A DNA stretch of 6,798 nucleotides from an uncultured Candidatus Berkelbacteria bacterium (GCA_937895715.1 CALBLZ010000173.1:1-6798), one strand, 5' to 3'; counted from the stretch's first letter, positions 1 through 5,818 are shown. The notes: generated by a model not told the origin, from the sequence alone. Numbers and translations: made by a program.

Positions 1-8
1 TTTTAGTT

Positions 9-98
9 TGGCGGAGAGGCAGGGATTCGAACCCTGGATACAGTTGCCCGTATAGCGGATTTCGAGGCCGCCGCTTTCGACCACTCAGCCACCTCTCC
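9..98 (-). tRNA. tRNA-Ser (anticodon CGA), CCA encoded
   Basis: This tRNA decodes the serine codon UCG. On the minus strand a 7-bp acceptor stem (GGAGAGG with CCTCTCC) encloses a D arm, an anticodon loop CTCGAAA with anticodon CGA (plus-strand bases 62-64), and a long variable arm (ATAC...GTAT) typical of class II tRNASer. The T arm is CAGGG-TTCGAAT-CCCTG. The discriminator is G (base 12), and CCA is encoded at 11-9, so the mature end does not depend on CCA addition. The last anticodon-stem pair (positions 31-39) is a C-U mismatch in my fold. The gene lies 14 bp downstream of the yidC stop on the same strand with no visible terminator between, so it is probably processed from the yidC transcript. 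Confidence 0.96.
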
Positions 99-112
99 AG
101 GTGACCCCGCTA

Positions 113-961
113 CTACGAGGACTTTTTGCGAACCGTTACCTGTACGCCGCCTTTTTGGGTAGATGAAGAAATCTGCTTCTTGCCGCCGGCAGCGATTGCC
201 TTGCGCTCGGCCGCGTCATGCACTGCTTCAGCCTTATCTTCAGCAGCCTTCAAACCAGTAATCTTGAAGTTCTTTTGGTTAACAAAGTACTGCTGTACGA
301 TTCGGAAAATAGTACTTACACACCAGTAGAGAGCAATTGCAGCTGGGAAGTTTGCAGCGAATACCAGGGTAAGCAACGGCAGCATGTACATCATATTGCG
401 CTGCATGGCCACAGTTGGATCGATTGTGCCGTCTGGGCCTGGCTTAGCCTTAGGTAGGGTCATCCGCATGTTAAAGAACTGCAGAACAGCGGCTAGTGCC
501 GGAAGAATGTAGAATTTATCTGGCTTTAACAGATCCATTCCAAAGAACATGGTAGAGATTTGCTCTGGCTGCGGAACCCAGCTGTAGATATTTGGGTTAC
601 CCGGCTGGATACCCTGGATGATTGCGTAGTAGAGCAGGATTAGAATCGGGAACTGTACCAGGGCAAGCAAGCAGTTACTGAGAGGGTTAATCTCGTTCTG
701 CTTAAACAACTCCATCTGCGCCATAGCCGCACCCTGCTTGTCCTTACCGTAGTCGGCTTTAATTTTTTCGATGTGCGGCTGGAGTTCAGCCATTTTTCGC
801 TGTGATTCTGCCTGTTTACGCGTTGGAACGAGCAGTAAAAACTGAACAGTGAGCGTGAGGAGTGTGATACCCCAGGCAATATTGTGACCCGGAACCAACC
901 ACACAAAGAAGGTGAGGAGGTTAATGAATGGGAAGAGGATGAGGAGGTTGATAATTGTCAT
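113..961 (-). CDS. yidC: Membrane protein insertase YidC (Oxa1 family, short form)
   Basis: YidC inserts and folds membrane proteins, alone or with SecYEG. This 282-residue protein has only the Oxa1 core: hydrophobic segments at about 5-24, 28-47, 96-118, 151-165 and 190-215, and no large N-terminal periplasmic domain. Family landmarks are the coiled-coil hairpin region (MAELQPHIEKIKADYGKDKQ, 58-77), NPLSNCLLALVQFPILILLYY (92-112), the YILPAL segment (about 151-156), and FPAAIALYWCVS followed by IVQQYF. The C-terminal tail is lysine- and arginine-rich, as in other short YidCs that contact the ribosome. Oddly, the residue aligned with the conserved groove arginine of the first core helix (R366 in E. 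coli by my by-eye alignment) is Gln40. It lies downstream of yidD (45-bp gap) and upstream of tRNA-Ser. There is no clear Shine-Dalgarno site; GTAGGT directly abuts the ATG. Confidence 0.96.
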   Translation of the reverse strand: MTIINLLILFPFINLLTFFVWLVPGHNIAWGITLLTLTVQFLLLVPTRKQAESQRKMAELQPHIEKIKADYGKDKQGAAMAQMELFKQNEINPLSNCLLALVQFPILILLYYAIIQGIQPGNPNIYSWVPQPEQISTMFFGMDLLKPDKFYILPALAAVLQFFNMRMTLPKAKPGPDGTIDPTVAMQRNMMYMLPLLTLVFAANFPAAIALYWCVSTIFRIVQQYFVNQKNFKITGLKAAEDKAEAVHDAAERKAIAAGGKKQISSSTQKGGVQVTVRKKSS

Positions 962-1006
962 ACCTACGTACGGTACCAGATTAGATCATCACTGAATAGG
1001 TCTGTT

Positions 1007-1240
1007 TTACGGCACTGGATCAACACCACCCTTGCTCCAGGGGTTACAGCGGAGCACGCGCCAGGTTCCAAGAAGCAAACCCTTTAGCACACCGTGTTTT
1101 TCTATGGCTTGATACCCGTATTCACTACAGCTAGGGTAGTACCGACAGTATCCATGAGGAAAGAATTCCTTTCGAGAGCTGTGGTCGGGTGACCAAACAG
1201 CTTGATACCACCTAATTGCCTTAAGTAGTGCTTTCTTCAT
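1007..1240 (-). CDS. yidD: Membrane protein insertion efficiency factor YidD
   Basis: YidD is a small membrane-associated protein that assists YidC-dependent insertion. The 77-residue product has the family's layout: an amphipathic N-terminal helix ([15 protein letters not shown]), then the cysteine-containing core [35 protein letters not shown], and a C-terminus ending in GGVDPVP. The three characteristic cysteines (CRYYPSC and RCNPW) are all present. The ATG overlaps the rnpA TGA as ATGA (1237-1240), which suggests translational coupling, and no independent Shine-Dalgarno site is visible. The 45-bp gap to yidC has no obvious terminator, so rnpA-yidD-yidC are probably one transcript. Confidence 0.96.
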   Translation of the reverse strand: MKKALLKAIRWYQAVWSPDHSSRKEFFPHGYCRYYPSCSEYGYQAIEKHGVLKGLLLGTWRVLRCNPWSKGGVDPVP

Positions 1241-1569
1241 CCACGGAGCTTCTGTGAAGCCTGTTGTACACTACTCACCATCTCGCGCTGAGATAACTTG
1301 TCGGCACCTTCAAAACCCCTGAGCACGTACATACCCGGACGTGTAACAACTTTTTTTAGAATCTCTCGGAGCTGTCGCTTTACCTTGTTTCGCACAACTG
1401 CCTTTTTGGATAGCTTTTTATCAACAACAACAGTCGCCCGAACGAGAGATTCGGGGCGTGAATCAGGCAAAAAGAAGAGAGTTAGATTACCTACACGAGC
1501 ACGCTCACCCTGTCGGAAGACACGGAGTATGTCGGTGGTTCGATGAACGCGCTGAGTGCGGGGAAACAT
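1237..1569 (-). CDS. rnpA: Ribonuclease P protein component
   Basis: RnpA is the protein cofactor of RNase P; with the RNA subunit it removes 5' leaders from pre-tRNAs. The 110-residue product begins [24 protein letters not shown], the usual N-terminal start of the family. It carries the RNR signature helix as [17 protein letters not shown] (about residues 54-70), which contacts the catalytic RNA. Length is normal for the family. It follows rpmH by 40 bp, the usual pairing, and overlaps yidD by 4 bp. The start at 1569 fits the family N-terminus, but the bases just upstream are pyrimidine-rich (CCCCTCAT) with no Shine-Dalgarno site. It is encoded in the same cluster as a tRNA, its own type of substrate. 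Confidence 0.96.
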   Translation of the reverse strand: MFPRTQRVHRTTDILRVFRQGERARVGNLTLFFLPDSRPESLVRATVVVDKKLSKKAVVRNKVKRQLREILKKVVTRPGMYVLRGFEGADKLSQREMVSSVQQASQKLRG

Positions 1570-1609
1570 ATGAGGGGAAAGAGTGGGCCCTCAAAAGCCG
1601 GAGCACACC

Positions 1610-1759
1610 TTAGTATTTGTGCGCAGTATCAGAAACAGTCAGACGCTTGCGGCCTTTGAGGCGACGCGCCTTAATCACGTTAAGCGAATGCTTAATACGA
1701 GCACGGAAACCGTGAGTACGTAGGCGCTTGCGCTTGTTAGGATTGTAGGTTGGTTGCAT
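1610..1759 (-). CDS. rpmH: 50S ribosomal protein L34
   Basis: L34 is a small, very basic protein of the large ribosomal subunit. Its signature is plain: [18 protein letters not shown] near the N-terminus, then [13 protein letters not shown]. The frame stays open to an ATG at 1810, but the family begins with M(K/Q)xTYxP, so I place the start at 1759 (MQPTYNP), giving 49 residues. The C-terminus (TVSDTAHKY) is a few residues longer than the usual 44-46. The ATG at 1759 lies directly behind a good promoter at 1767-1795, leaving virtually no leader, which also argues against the upstream ATG. It heads the cluster rpmH-rnpA-yidD-yidC-tRNA. Confidence 0.95.
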   Translation of the reverse strand: MQPTYNPNKRKRLRTHGFRARIKHSLNVIKARRLKGRKRLTVSDTAHKY

Positions 1760-1766
1760 GGCTAGT

Positions 1767-1795
1767 ATCGTACAGTATTTTCTCAACCTAATCAA
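1767..1795 (-). promoter_or_regulatory. Promoter of rpmH cluster, likely leaderless
   Basis: On the minus strand, a -35-like TTGATT (1795-1790) is separated by exactly 17 bp from a -10-like TACGAT (1772-1767). The rpmH ATG begins 7 bases after the -10. The expected start of transcription is therefore base 1760 or 1759, giving an mRNA with little or no 5' leader. No Shine-Dalgarno site is seen upstream of the ATG, which agrees with this. The elements match the consensus imperfectly, and the start site is inferred. Confidence 0.6.
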
Positions 1796-1886
1796 TAGAT
1801 TAGAGAGCACTCAAAAACACAGATAGGTGAGTAGATGTATTGGTCGAAGTGTTGCCATTCTAACACGATCTTGGGGGAGTACAATC

Positions 1887-1915
1887 TTTGCATATGTGGA
1901 TAACTTTTGTATGAT
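1887..1915 (+). promoter_or_regulatory. dnaA promoter with embedded DnaA box
   Basis: TATGAT at 1910-1915 matches the -10 consensus at five of six positions. TTTGCA at 1887-1892, 17 bp upstream, matches the -35 at four of six. The expected transcription start is about 1921-1924, only 1-4 bases before the dnaA ATG at 1925, so the mRNA would be leaderless or nearly so. A perfect DnaA box on the minus strand (1895-1903) occupies the spacer between the two elements. DnaA bound there would be expected to block RNA polymerase, an autorepression arrangement known from other bacteria. Confidence 0.6.
1895..1903 (-). promoter_or_regulatory. DnaA box, 9/9 consensus, in dnaA promoter
   Basis: The plus strand reads TGTGGATAA, the exact complement of the consensus TTATCCACA. 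It lies between the -35 and -10 of the dnaA promoter and about 22 bp upstream of the start codon. Two further boxes follow inside the dnaA coding sequence. Confidence 0.85.
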
Positions 1916-1924
1916 GAATAGGTT

Positions 1925-3343
1925 ATGGAAGATCGTTCCCTAGAACCCTTGTGGACAGAGATTATCGCCCCGCTTAAGGGTGGTTTTCAGGCTGCAGGTG
2001 TAGTAGCAATGTTCAAATTCATGCGCCTAACAAAGGCTTCTGAAGAAGAGTTCATTTTTTCTGTGGATAACAACCAGGTACGAACCTTTATGCATAAGTA
2101 CGTCGAAAATGACTTACTCGGCAGCATTAAACATGTCTGTGGATACACCCCAAAGCAAATCACCTATGTGATTGAACGAAAGAAGGCTGCACCTTCAGAT
2201 ACCGAAGAGACTGCAGCCCAAAAGACGGGCAAGTCAGCTAGCTACGCCACACCAATCTTTAAAGCAACCGATACTGATGAGGGGGAGACGTTTGAGGTTA
2301 ATCCTTTCTTAGCTGCAAATCTCAACCCAAAGTTTACATTTGAGAACTTTATTACCGGCAATAAAAACCGACTTGCCTACGCTGCAGCACAGGCTGTGGG
2401 CGACCAGCCCGGCAAGATGTACAACCCACTCTACCTATACGGAGGAGTCGGCCTCGGCAAAACTCATCTTCTGCAAGCTATCGGGAATGAGATTCTAAAG
2501 AGCGACCCTAAAAAGAAGGTGATTTACGTTTCTTGTGAGAGCTTCATGAATGAGTTTGTCCTTGCGCTCAACCAAAAGAAGCCAGAGGCGTTTAAAAAGA
2601 AGTATCGCAACGTTGATGTCTTTTTAATGGACGATATTCAGTTTGTCGCTGGCCGTGACGGCTTACAAGAAGAGTTCTTTCACACCTTTAATACCCTGCA
2701 CCAGGCTGACAAACAAATTGTGATGACCTCGGATAAAATTCCATCCGATATTAAGGGATTAGAGGAACGTCTCTCCAGCCGATTGAGTATGGGTATGGTT
2801 GCCGATATGCAACTGCCCGACCAAAGCACCCGGCAAGCCATTCTAATGGCCAAATGCCACGAGAAACACATCAAAATGCCAGATAGTGTACTTTCATACA
2901 TTGCTGAGCAAATAGAGACCAATATACGAGAATTGGAGGGAGCACTAACCACTGTAGTTGCAGACCTTATGTCCCGTGGGGCCGAGCCTTCAATTGAAGA
3001 GGTTCGCATTTCTCTCCGTAAGGTAAAGACAGGTGAGCGGATTATGAAGAAGAGTGCTGCGCACCTCCTCACCGAGATTATCTGTAAACACTACACTATT
3101 GAGCGTGACGACCTTATGGGAGCTAGTCGGTTACGAGAACTTGTCCACCCTCGCCAATTGCTAATGTATCTCCTTAAGCACGAGGCTGGCTTAACCTACC
3201 CAGCTATTGGTAAGGAACTTGGGGGACGTGACCACACTACGATCATGCATGGTGTCGAAAAGATTACTAAGGATCTTAAGAAAGCACCCGATGTTCTAGA
3301 GGAGCTACAGACAATTAAGGATATGTACTATGAGTACAAATAG
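1925..3343 (+). CDS. dnaA: Chromosomal replication initiator protein DnaA
   Basis: DnaA is the AAA+ ATPase that binds DnaA boxes at oriC, melts the origin and recruits the helicase. All domains are present in 472 residues. Domain I is at about 8-75 (EPLWTEIIAPL...) and a low-complexity linker is at about 85-120. The ATPase core starts near NPKFTFENFITGNKNRLAYAAA (134-155), with Walker A GGVGLGKT (173-180), Walker B FLMDDIQF (233-240), sensor 1 MTSD (267-270), a putative arginine finger R286 in LEERLSSRL, and sensor 2 R335 in IRELEGAL. Domain IV carries VHPRQLLMYLL (407-417) and the DNA-binding signature GGRDHTTIMHG (433-443). The start at 1925 gives the expected domain I length. There is no Shine-Dalgarno site, and the promoter lies directly in front. 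The SRL in place of the common SRF after the arginine finger is a small variation. Confidence 0.98.
   Translation: MEDRSLEPLWTEIIAPLKGGFQAAGVVAMFKFMRLTKASEEEFIFSVDNNQVRTFMHKYVENDLLGSIKHVCGYTPKQITYVIERKKAAPSDTEETAAQKTGKSASYATPIFKATDTDEGETFEVNPFLAANLNPKFTFENFITGNKNRLAYAAAQAVGDQPGKMYNPLYLYGGVGLGKTHLLQAIGNEILKSDPKKKVIYVSCESFMNEFVLALNQKKPEAFKKKYRNVDVFLMDDIQFVAGRDGLQEEFFHTFNTLHQADKQIVMTSDKIPSDIKGLEERLSSRLSMGMVADMQLPDQSTRQAILMAKCHEKHIKMPDSVLSYIAEQIETNIRELEGALTTVVADLMSRGAEPSIEEVRISLRKVKTGERIMKKSAAHLLTEIICKHYTIERDDLMGASRLRELVHPRQLLMYLLKHEAGLTYPAIGKELGGRDHTTIMHGVEKITKDLKKAPDVLEELQTIKDMYYEYK
2062..2070 (-). promoter_or_regulatory. DnaA box, 9/9 consensus, inside dnaA
   Basis: TGTGGATAA, the complement of TTATCCACA, falls within the codons for FSVDNN in domain I of dnaA. 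It has the same orientation as the promoter box at 1895. It may extend the autoregulatory or origin region, or be a chance match; the exact 9/9 match so close to the promoter makes chance less likely. Confidence 0.5.
2138..2146 (-). promoter_or_regulatory. DnaA box, 8/9, inside dnaA
   Basis: TGTGGATAC (complement GTATCCACA) differs from the consensus at one position. It lies 76 bp from the 2062 box, start to start, in the same orientation, within the codons for CGY in domain I. On its own it is weak evidence; it gains weight from the two perfect boxes upstream. Confidence 0.35.
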
Positions 3344-3370
3344 TTTTCCTTCTCTTTCTTATATATTTAC

Positions 3371-3406
3371 TAGTAGTAATAATAAGGGGTGGGGATATGT
3401 GGAAAG
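3371..3406 (+). promoter_or_regulatory. Basal unwinding module: DnaA-trios, G-rich spacer, DnaA box
   Basis: The plus strand carries five consecutive triplets TAG TAG TAA TAA TAA (3371-3385), then GGGGTGGGG (3386-3394), then a DnaA box in reverse orientation (TGTGGAAAG, 3398-3406; 7/9). This order matches the basal unwinding system described for Bacillus subtilis, in which DnaA filaments extend from a box across a GC-rich segment onto single-stranded triplets of the form TAG/TAA. The AT-rich and pyrimidine bases at 3344-3370 would continue the melted region. Opening is therefore predicted on the dnaA side of the origin. The adjacent box is imperfect, so its occupancy is inferred. Confidence 0.75.
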
Positions 3407-3451
3407 GTTGGGGAAAATAGCTCTGAGTATTACGAATTTGACACTAGGCGC

Positions 3452-3460
3452 TGTGGATAG
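3452..3460 (-). promoter_or_regulatory. DnaA box, 8/9
   Basis: TGTGGATAG (complement CTATCCACA) differs from the consensus only at the first base. It sits in the left, minus-oriented group of boxes within oriC. Confidence 0.75.
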
Positions 3461-3514
3461 AGTTCTGACAACATTGGGGATAGAAAGAGTTGTCCCCACA
3501 GTGGACAAAAAGGT

Positions 3515-3523
3515 AGTGGATAA
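3515..3523 (-). promoter_or_regulatory. DnaA box, 8/9
   Basis: AGTGGATAA (complement TTATCCACT) differs only at the last base. A weaker copy (AGTGGACAA, 3500-3508, 7/9) lies 15 bp upstream in the same orientation. It is the last minus-oriented box before the array reverses. Confidence 0.7.
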
Positions 3524-3553
3524 CACAGGAGTTATCCCAGAGAGTCCACAGTA

Positions 3554-3562
3554 TTTTCCACA
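3554..3562 (+). promoter_or_regulatory. DnaA box, 8/9
   Basis: TTTTCCACA differs from TTATCCACA at the third base. It is the first clear plus-oriented box. Poorer matches (TTATCCCAG at 3532 and GAGTCCACA at 3542, both 6/9) lie just upstream. Confidence 0.7.
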
Positions 3563-3585
3563 GGAGCGTACAGGAGTAAATATAG

Positions 3586-3616
3586 TTATGCACAACTTGT
3601 CCACAAGTTATCCACA
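3586..3616 (+). promoter_or_regulatory. Phased array of three DnaA boxes, 11-bp period
   Basis: TTATGCACA (3586-3594), TTGTCCACA (3597-3605) and TTATCCACA (3608-3616) follow each other with two-base linkers, all on the plus strand. The period is exactly 11 bp, close to one helical turn, so three DnaA protomers would bind one face of the DNA. The last box is a perfect consensus; the other two differ at one position each. The array ends 36 bp before the dnaN start codon. Confidence 0.85.
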
Positions 3617-3642
3617 TGTTCGGGAAATTATCGGTATTAATC

Positions 3643-3648
3643 TGGAGG
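3643..3648 (+). promoter_or_regulatory. Shine-Dalgarno site of dnaN
   Basis: TGGAGG ends four bases before the dnaN ATG at 3653 and fixes that start. It is the only strong Shine-Dalgarno site I see at any gene start in this window. The spacing is slightly short. Confidence 0.8.
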
Positions 3649-3652
3649 CGCT

Positions 3653-4762
3653 ATGAAGTTTACCTGCAATCGCGAAGCGCTCGATAAACAGCTCCAGTAT
3701 GTGAGCCGTGTTGTTACAATTCGTCACACCCTACCTATACTTTCTAATCTGTTACTTGAGACTGATGAAGAGAAGATTAGTATTAGCGGAACCGATCTAG
3801 AACTCGCCATTGCCACCCATGTGGCTGCAGATATTGAGCAGCAAGGAAGCTTTACCGTACCCGCTAAACTCTTCCAGGATTTTATCCACCAAAATCCAGA
3901 CCATGAGATTACCTTCTCGCTTGAATCTAGCGAGCTGGTCTGTCGCAGTGAGCAGGTAGAGGCGCGAATTCCAGGTATTGACGCAGATGAGTACCCAGCA
4001 CTTCCAAATGTAGAAGAAAAGAACCGGATTGCCCTCGATACCAAAACCTTTATTGACGCCCTAAAACAAACGGTTATAGCTTGTGCTGGAGATCCGGGTC
4101 GCCCAGTGCTTACCGGAGTTCTATGTACTCTCGATGTTGACGCTCTAACTCTGGCCGCTACTGATAGTTTTCGCCTAGTTGAACGCCGGTTACCAGCGGT
4201 AGCAGTAGCTTCTCCGATTACCATCTTGATTCCGATGCGCACCGTGCAGGAGTTAATCAGGATTATTGGTCAGGTTGGTGAGCAAGAAGCACTTGCACTT
4301 ACCATGAGTGATCAGCAGGCAGTGTTTCACGTGTCGGGTGTTGAGCTATACTCTCGCCTTCTGACCGGAACATTCCCTAAGTACCAGGCGATTATTCCGC
4401 AAAACTTTGTGGCAACTGTGCCGGTAATGACCCAGGAGTTTATGCAGTCACTTCGGTTAACCTCCATCTTTTCACAGGCTGGTATCTCGAATGTAATGCT
4501 CGAGGTTCAGGCTGACGGATCACTCACTATGAGTAGTTACGGCACACAGCGGGGAGGGGCAAAGAACACATTGGCAGCCAAGGCTGAGGCTGGGTTTACG
4601 GCGCTCAAGTGCGCGCTTAACGCAAAGTTCCTACTTGATGCTTGTGGTGCTACAGGTTCGGAGCAGATTAGGCTTAAGTTTAGTGGGGCAACTTCACCAC
4701 TGGTAATCGAGACTGACGACACAAACTACCTACAGCTGGTGATGCCTATTCGCGTAGATTAA
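3653..4762 (+). CDS. dnaN: DNA polymerase III subunit beta (sliding clamp)
   Basis: DnaN forms the ring-shaped dimer that tethers DNA polymerase III and many repair proteins to DNA. The 369 residues cover the three repeated clamp domains at full length. Recognisable family segments are TLPILSNLLLE (26-36), GTDLELAI (46-53), EYPALP (113-118), RPVLTGVL (150-157), ATDSFRLVERR (169-179) and LLTGTFPKYQAIIP (236-249). The C-terminus is YLQLVMPIRVD; the usual ending is close to MPMRL, and the two-residue extension with Ile is a mild variation beside the protein-binding cleft. The start is supported by TGGAGG at 3643-3648. recF follows after three bases, so the two are probably co-transcribed. The promoter is not clear: a perfect -35 TTGACA at 3438-3443 has no good -10, and TATAGT at 3581-3586 has no good -35. 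Confidence 0.98.
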   Translation: MKFTCNREALDKQLQYVSRVVTIRHTLPILSNLLLETDEEKISISGTDLELAIATHVAADIEQQGSFTVPAKLFQDFIHQNPDHEITFSLESSELVCRSEQVEARIPGIDADEYPALPNVEEKNRIALDTKTFIDALKQTVIACAGDPGRPVLTGVLCTLDVDALTLAATDSFRLVERRLPAVAVASPITILIPMRTVQELIRIIGQVGEQEALALTMSDQQAVFHVSGVELYSRLLTGTFPKYQAIIPQNFVATVPVMTQEFMQSLRLTSIFSQAGISNVMLEVQADGSLTMSSYGTQRGGAKNTLAAKAEAGFTALKCALNAKFLLDACGATGSEQIRLKFSGATSPLVIETDDTNYLQLVMPIRVD

Positions 4763-4765
4763 GCG

Positions 4766-5818
4766 GTGGAACCACTTCTTCGCAGCTTACGGCTGGTTAA
4801 CTTCCGCAATCACAAGGAGTTCTCCCTTGATTTTGCTCCTGTTACGATCATTACCGGCTCGAATGGAAGCGGTAAAACATCGATCCTCGAGGCTATATCA
4901 TACATATCTGTTGCGAGCTCATGGAAGACTGAGCGGGATGCTGAAGTAATCTGTTGGGAAGAGGGATTTTGCCGGGTAATTGGCAGGGCTGATGTTGAGC
5001 ATGAGCTTGCTCTGCAACGGTCACCCTCATATAAACGGTTGCGAATTGACGGGATTAGTAAGCGGTTAAAGGATGTGTTGGGGGAGTTGCCAACAGTGCT
5101 GTTTCAACCAGATGACAGCATGATTCTGTACGGATCACCCTCCTACCGTCGCCAACTACTCGATAGGTTGTTAAACCAGACTGAACAGGGGTATGCGCCT
5201 GCTCTGTTGCAGTACCAGAAAGTGCTCAAACAGAGGAATAAACTACTCAAGCGTGTGCAAGAGGGGGTTGCAGCCCCGGATGAGCTTGGGTACTGGGACG
5301 AGCAGCTTAACGCGGCGGCAGAGCCTATCCGCGCAGGGCGCGAGAAGTTTATGGCACAGCTGAGTGAGGCGCTCCCAAAACGCTTTGCAGAACTTATGCC
5401 CGGGGCAGAAGATGTGTCGGTGGCATACCTACGCTCTCCCGATACCGGAAGCCTGCTTGAGAAGCTCTCTGTATCTCGAGATAAGGAGATTGGTGCAGGG
5501 AGCACCCTCTACGGCCCGCACCGTGAAGATCTTGCCTTTATGTATGGAAAGGTTACGGCAGATAGTGCAATGTCGCGTGGACAGGGGCGGGCGCTAGTGG
5601 TGGCTCTTAAGCTGCTTGAAGTTATGTACGTAGAAGCTGCTACAGAAAAGAGAGCGATCCTGCTGCTTGATGATATCTTCTCCGAATTTGACGAAGAGCG
5701 GCAGCTGCAGCTGCTCGCACTACTACCAGATCACCAAACAGTGCTAACCACTACCCATATCGACGCCCTACGAGCCAAAATACCTTCGGCCTTTACTGAG
5801 GTTGTGCTTGAGGGGTAG
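4766..5818 (+). CDS. recF: DNA replication/repair protein RecF
   Basis: RecF is an SMC-like ATPase that, with RecO and RecR, loads RecA at gaps left by stalled forks. The 350 residues show the N-terminal LRSLRLVNFRNHKEFSLDF and Walker A GSNGSGKT (31-38). They also show VLFQPDDSMILYGSPSYRRQLLD (112-134), where the RecF-specific SPxxRRxxLD segment lies, and GPHRED (250-255). The ABC signature is SRGQGR (270-275), Walker B ILLLDD (298-303), the D-loop SEFD (306-309) and a histidine switch at H331. All nucleotide-binding elements look intact. The start codon is GTG, three bases after the dnaN TAA, with no Shine-Dalgarno site, so translation probably depends on coupling to dnaN. The 3' end overlaps the converging downstream gene by 26 bp. 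Confidence 0.97.
   Translation: MEPLLRSLRLVNFRNHKEFSLDFAPVTIITGSNGSGKTSILEAISYISVASSWKTERDAEVICWEEGFCRVIGRADVEHELALQRSPSYKRLRIDGISKRLKDVLGELPTVLFQPDDSMILYGSPSYRRQLLDRLLNQTEQGYAPALLQYQKVLKQRNKLLKRVQEGVAAPDELGYWDEQLNAAAEPIRAGREKFMAQLSEALPKRFAELMPGAEDVSVAYLRSPDTGSLLEKLSVSRDKEIGAGSTLYGPHREDLAFMYGKVTADSAMSRGQGRALVVALKLLEVMYVEAATEKRAILLLDDIFSEFDEERQLQLLALLPDHQTVLTTTHIDALRAKIPSAFTEVVLEG

Larger units (their letters stand above)
3344..3652 (+). other. Chromosomal origin of replication, oriC
   Basis: This is the 309-bp dnaA-dnaN gap, the usual bacterial oriC location. Its left end is a pyrimidine run (3344-3360) and an AT-rich stretch (3361-3370). Next come DnaA-trio triplets (3371-3385), a G-rich spacer (3386-3394) and a DnaA box. 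DnaA boxes at 8/9 or better are at 3452-3460 and 3515-3523 (minus), and at 3554-3562, 3586-3594, 3597-3605 and 3608-3616 (plus). Boxes at 7/9 are at 3398-3406 and 3500-3508 (minus). All boxes left of about 3530 point one way and all to the right the other. A six-base inverted repeat (TTGTCC 3490-3495, GGACAA 3503-3508) lies near the middle. An open frame spans the region (3330-3656), but I do not regard it as a gene. Confidence 0.93.

Noticed and set aside
1760..1810. Upstream ATG that would extend L34 by 17 residues
   Set aside because: The extension ([16 protein letters not shown]) is unlike L34 and overlaps the -35 and -10 promoter elements; the family N-terminus begins at 1759.
1880..1885. 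TACAAT as an alternative dnaA -10
   Set aside because: The nearest -35-like TTGCCA (1852) is 22 bp away, and TATGAT at 1910 is better placed.
2680..3072. Long open frames on the minus strand of dnaA, and similar ones opposite dnaN and recF
   Set aside because: They are shadows of strongly conserved plus-strand genes, with serine/arginine-rich translations and no family resemblance.
3386..3420. G-runs (GGGGTGGGG, GGGG) as a G-quadruplex
   Set aside because: The run spacing is irregular, and the position between trios and a DnaA box is better explained as the GC-rich part of the unwinding module.
3438..3443. Perfect -35 hexamer TTGACA as a dnaN promoter
   Set aside because: No acceptable -10 lies 16-18 bp downstream, so it is not called as a promoter.
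3581..3586. TATAGT as the -10 of a dnaN promoter
   Set aside because: A good -10 match, but nothing resembling a -35 lies at the right distance, and it abuts the phased DnaA boxes.
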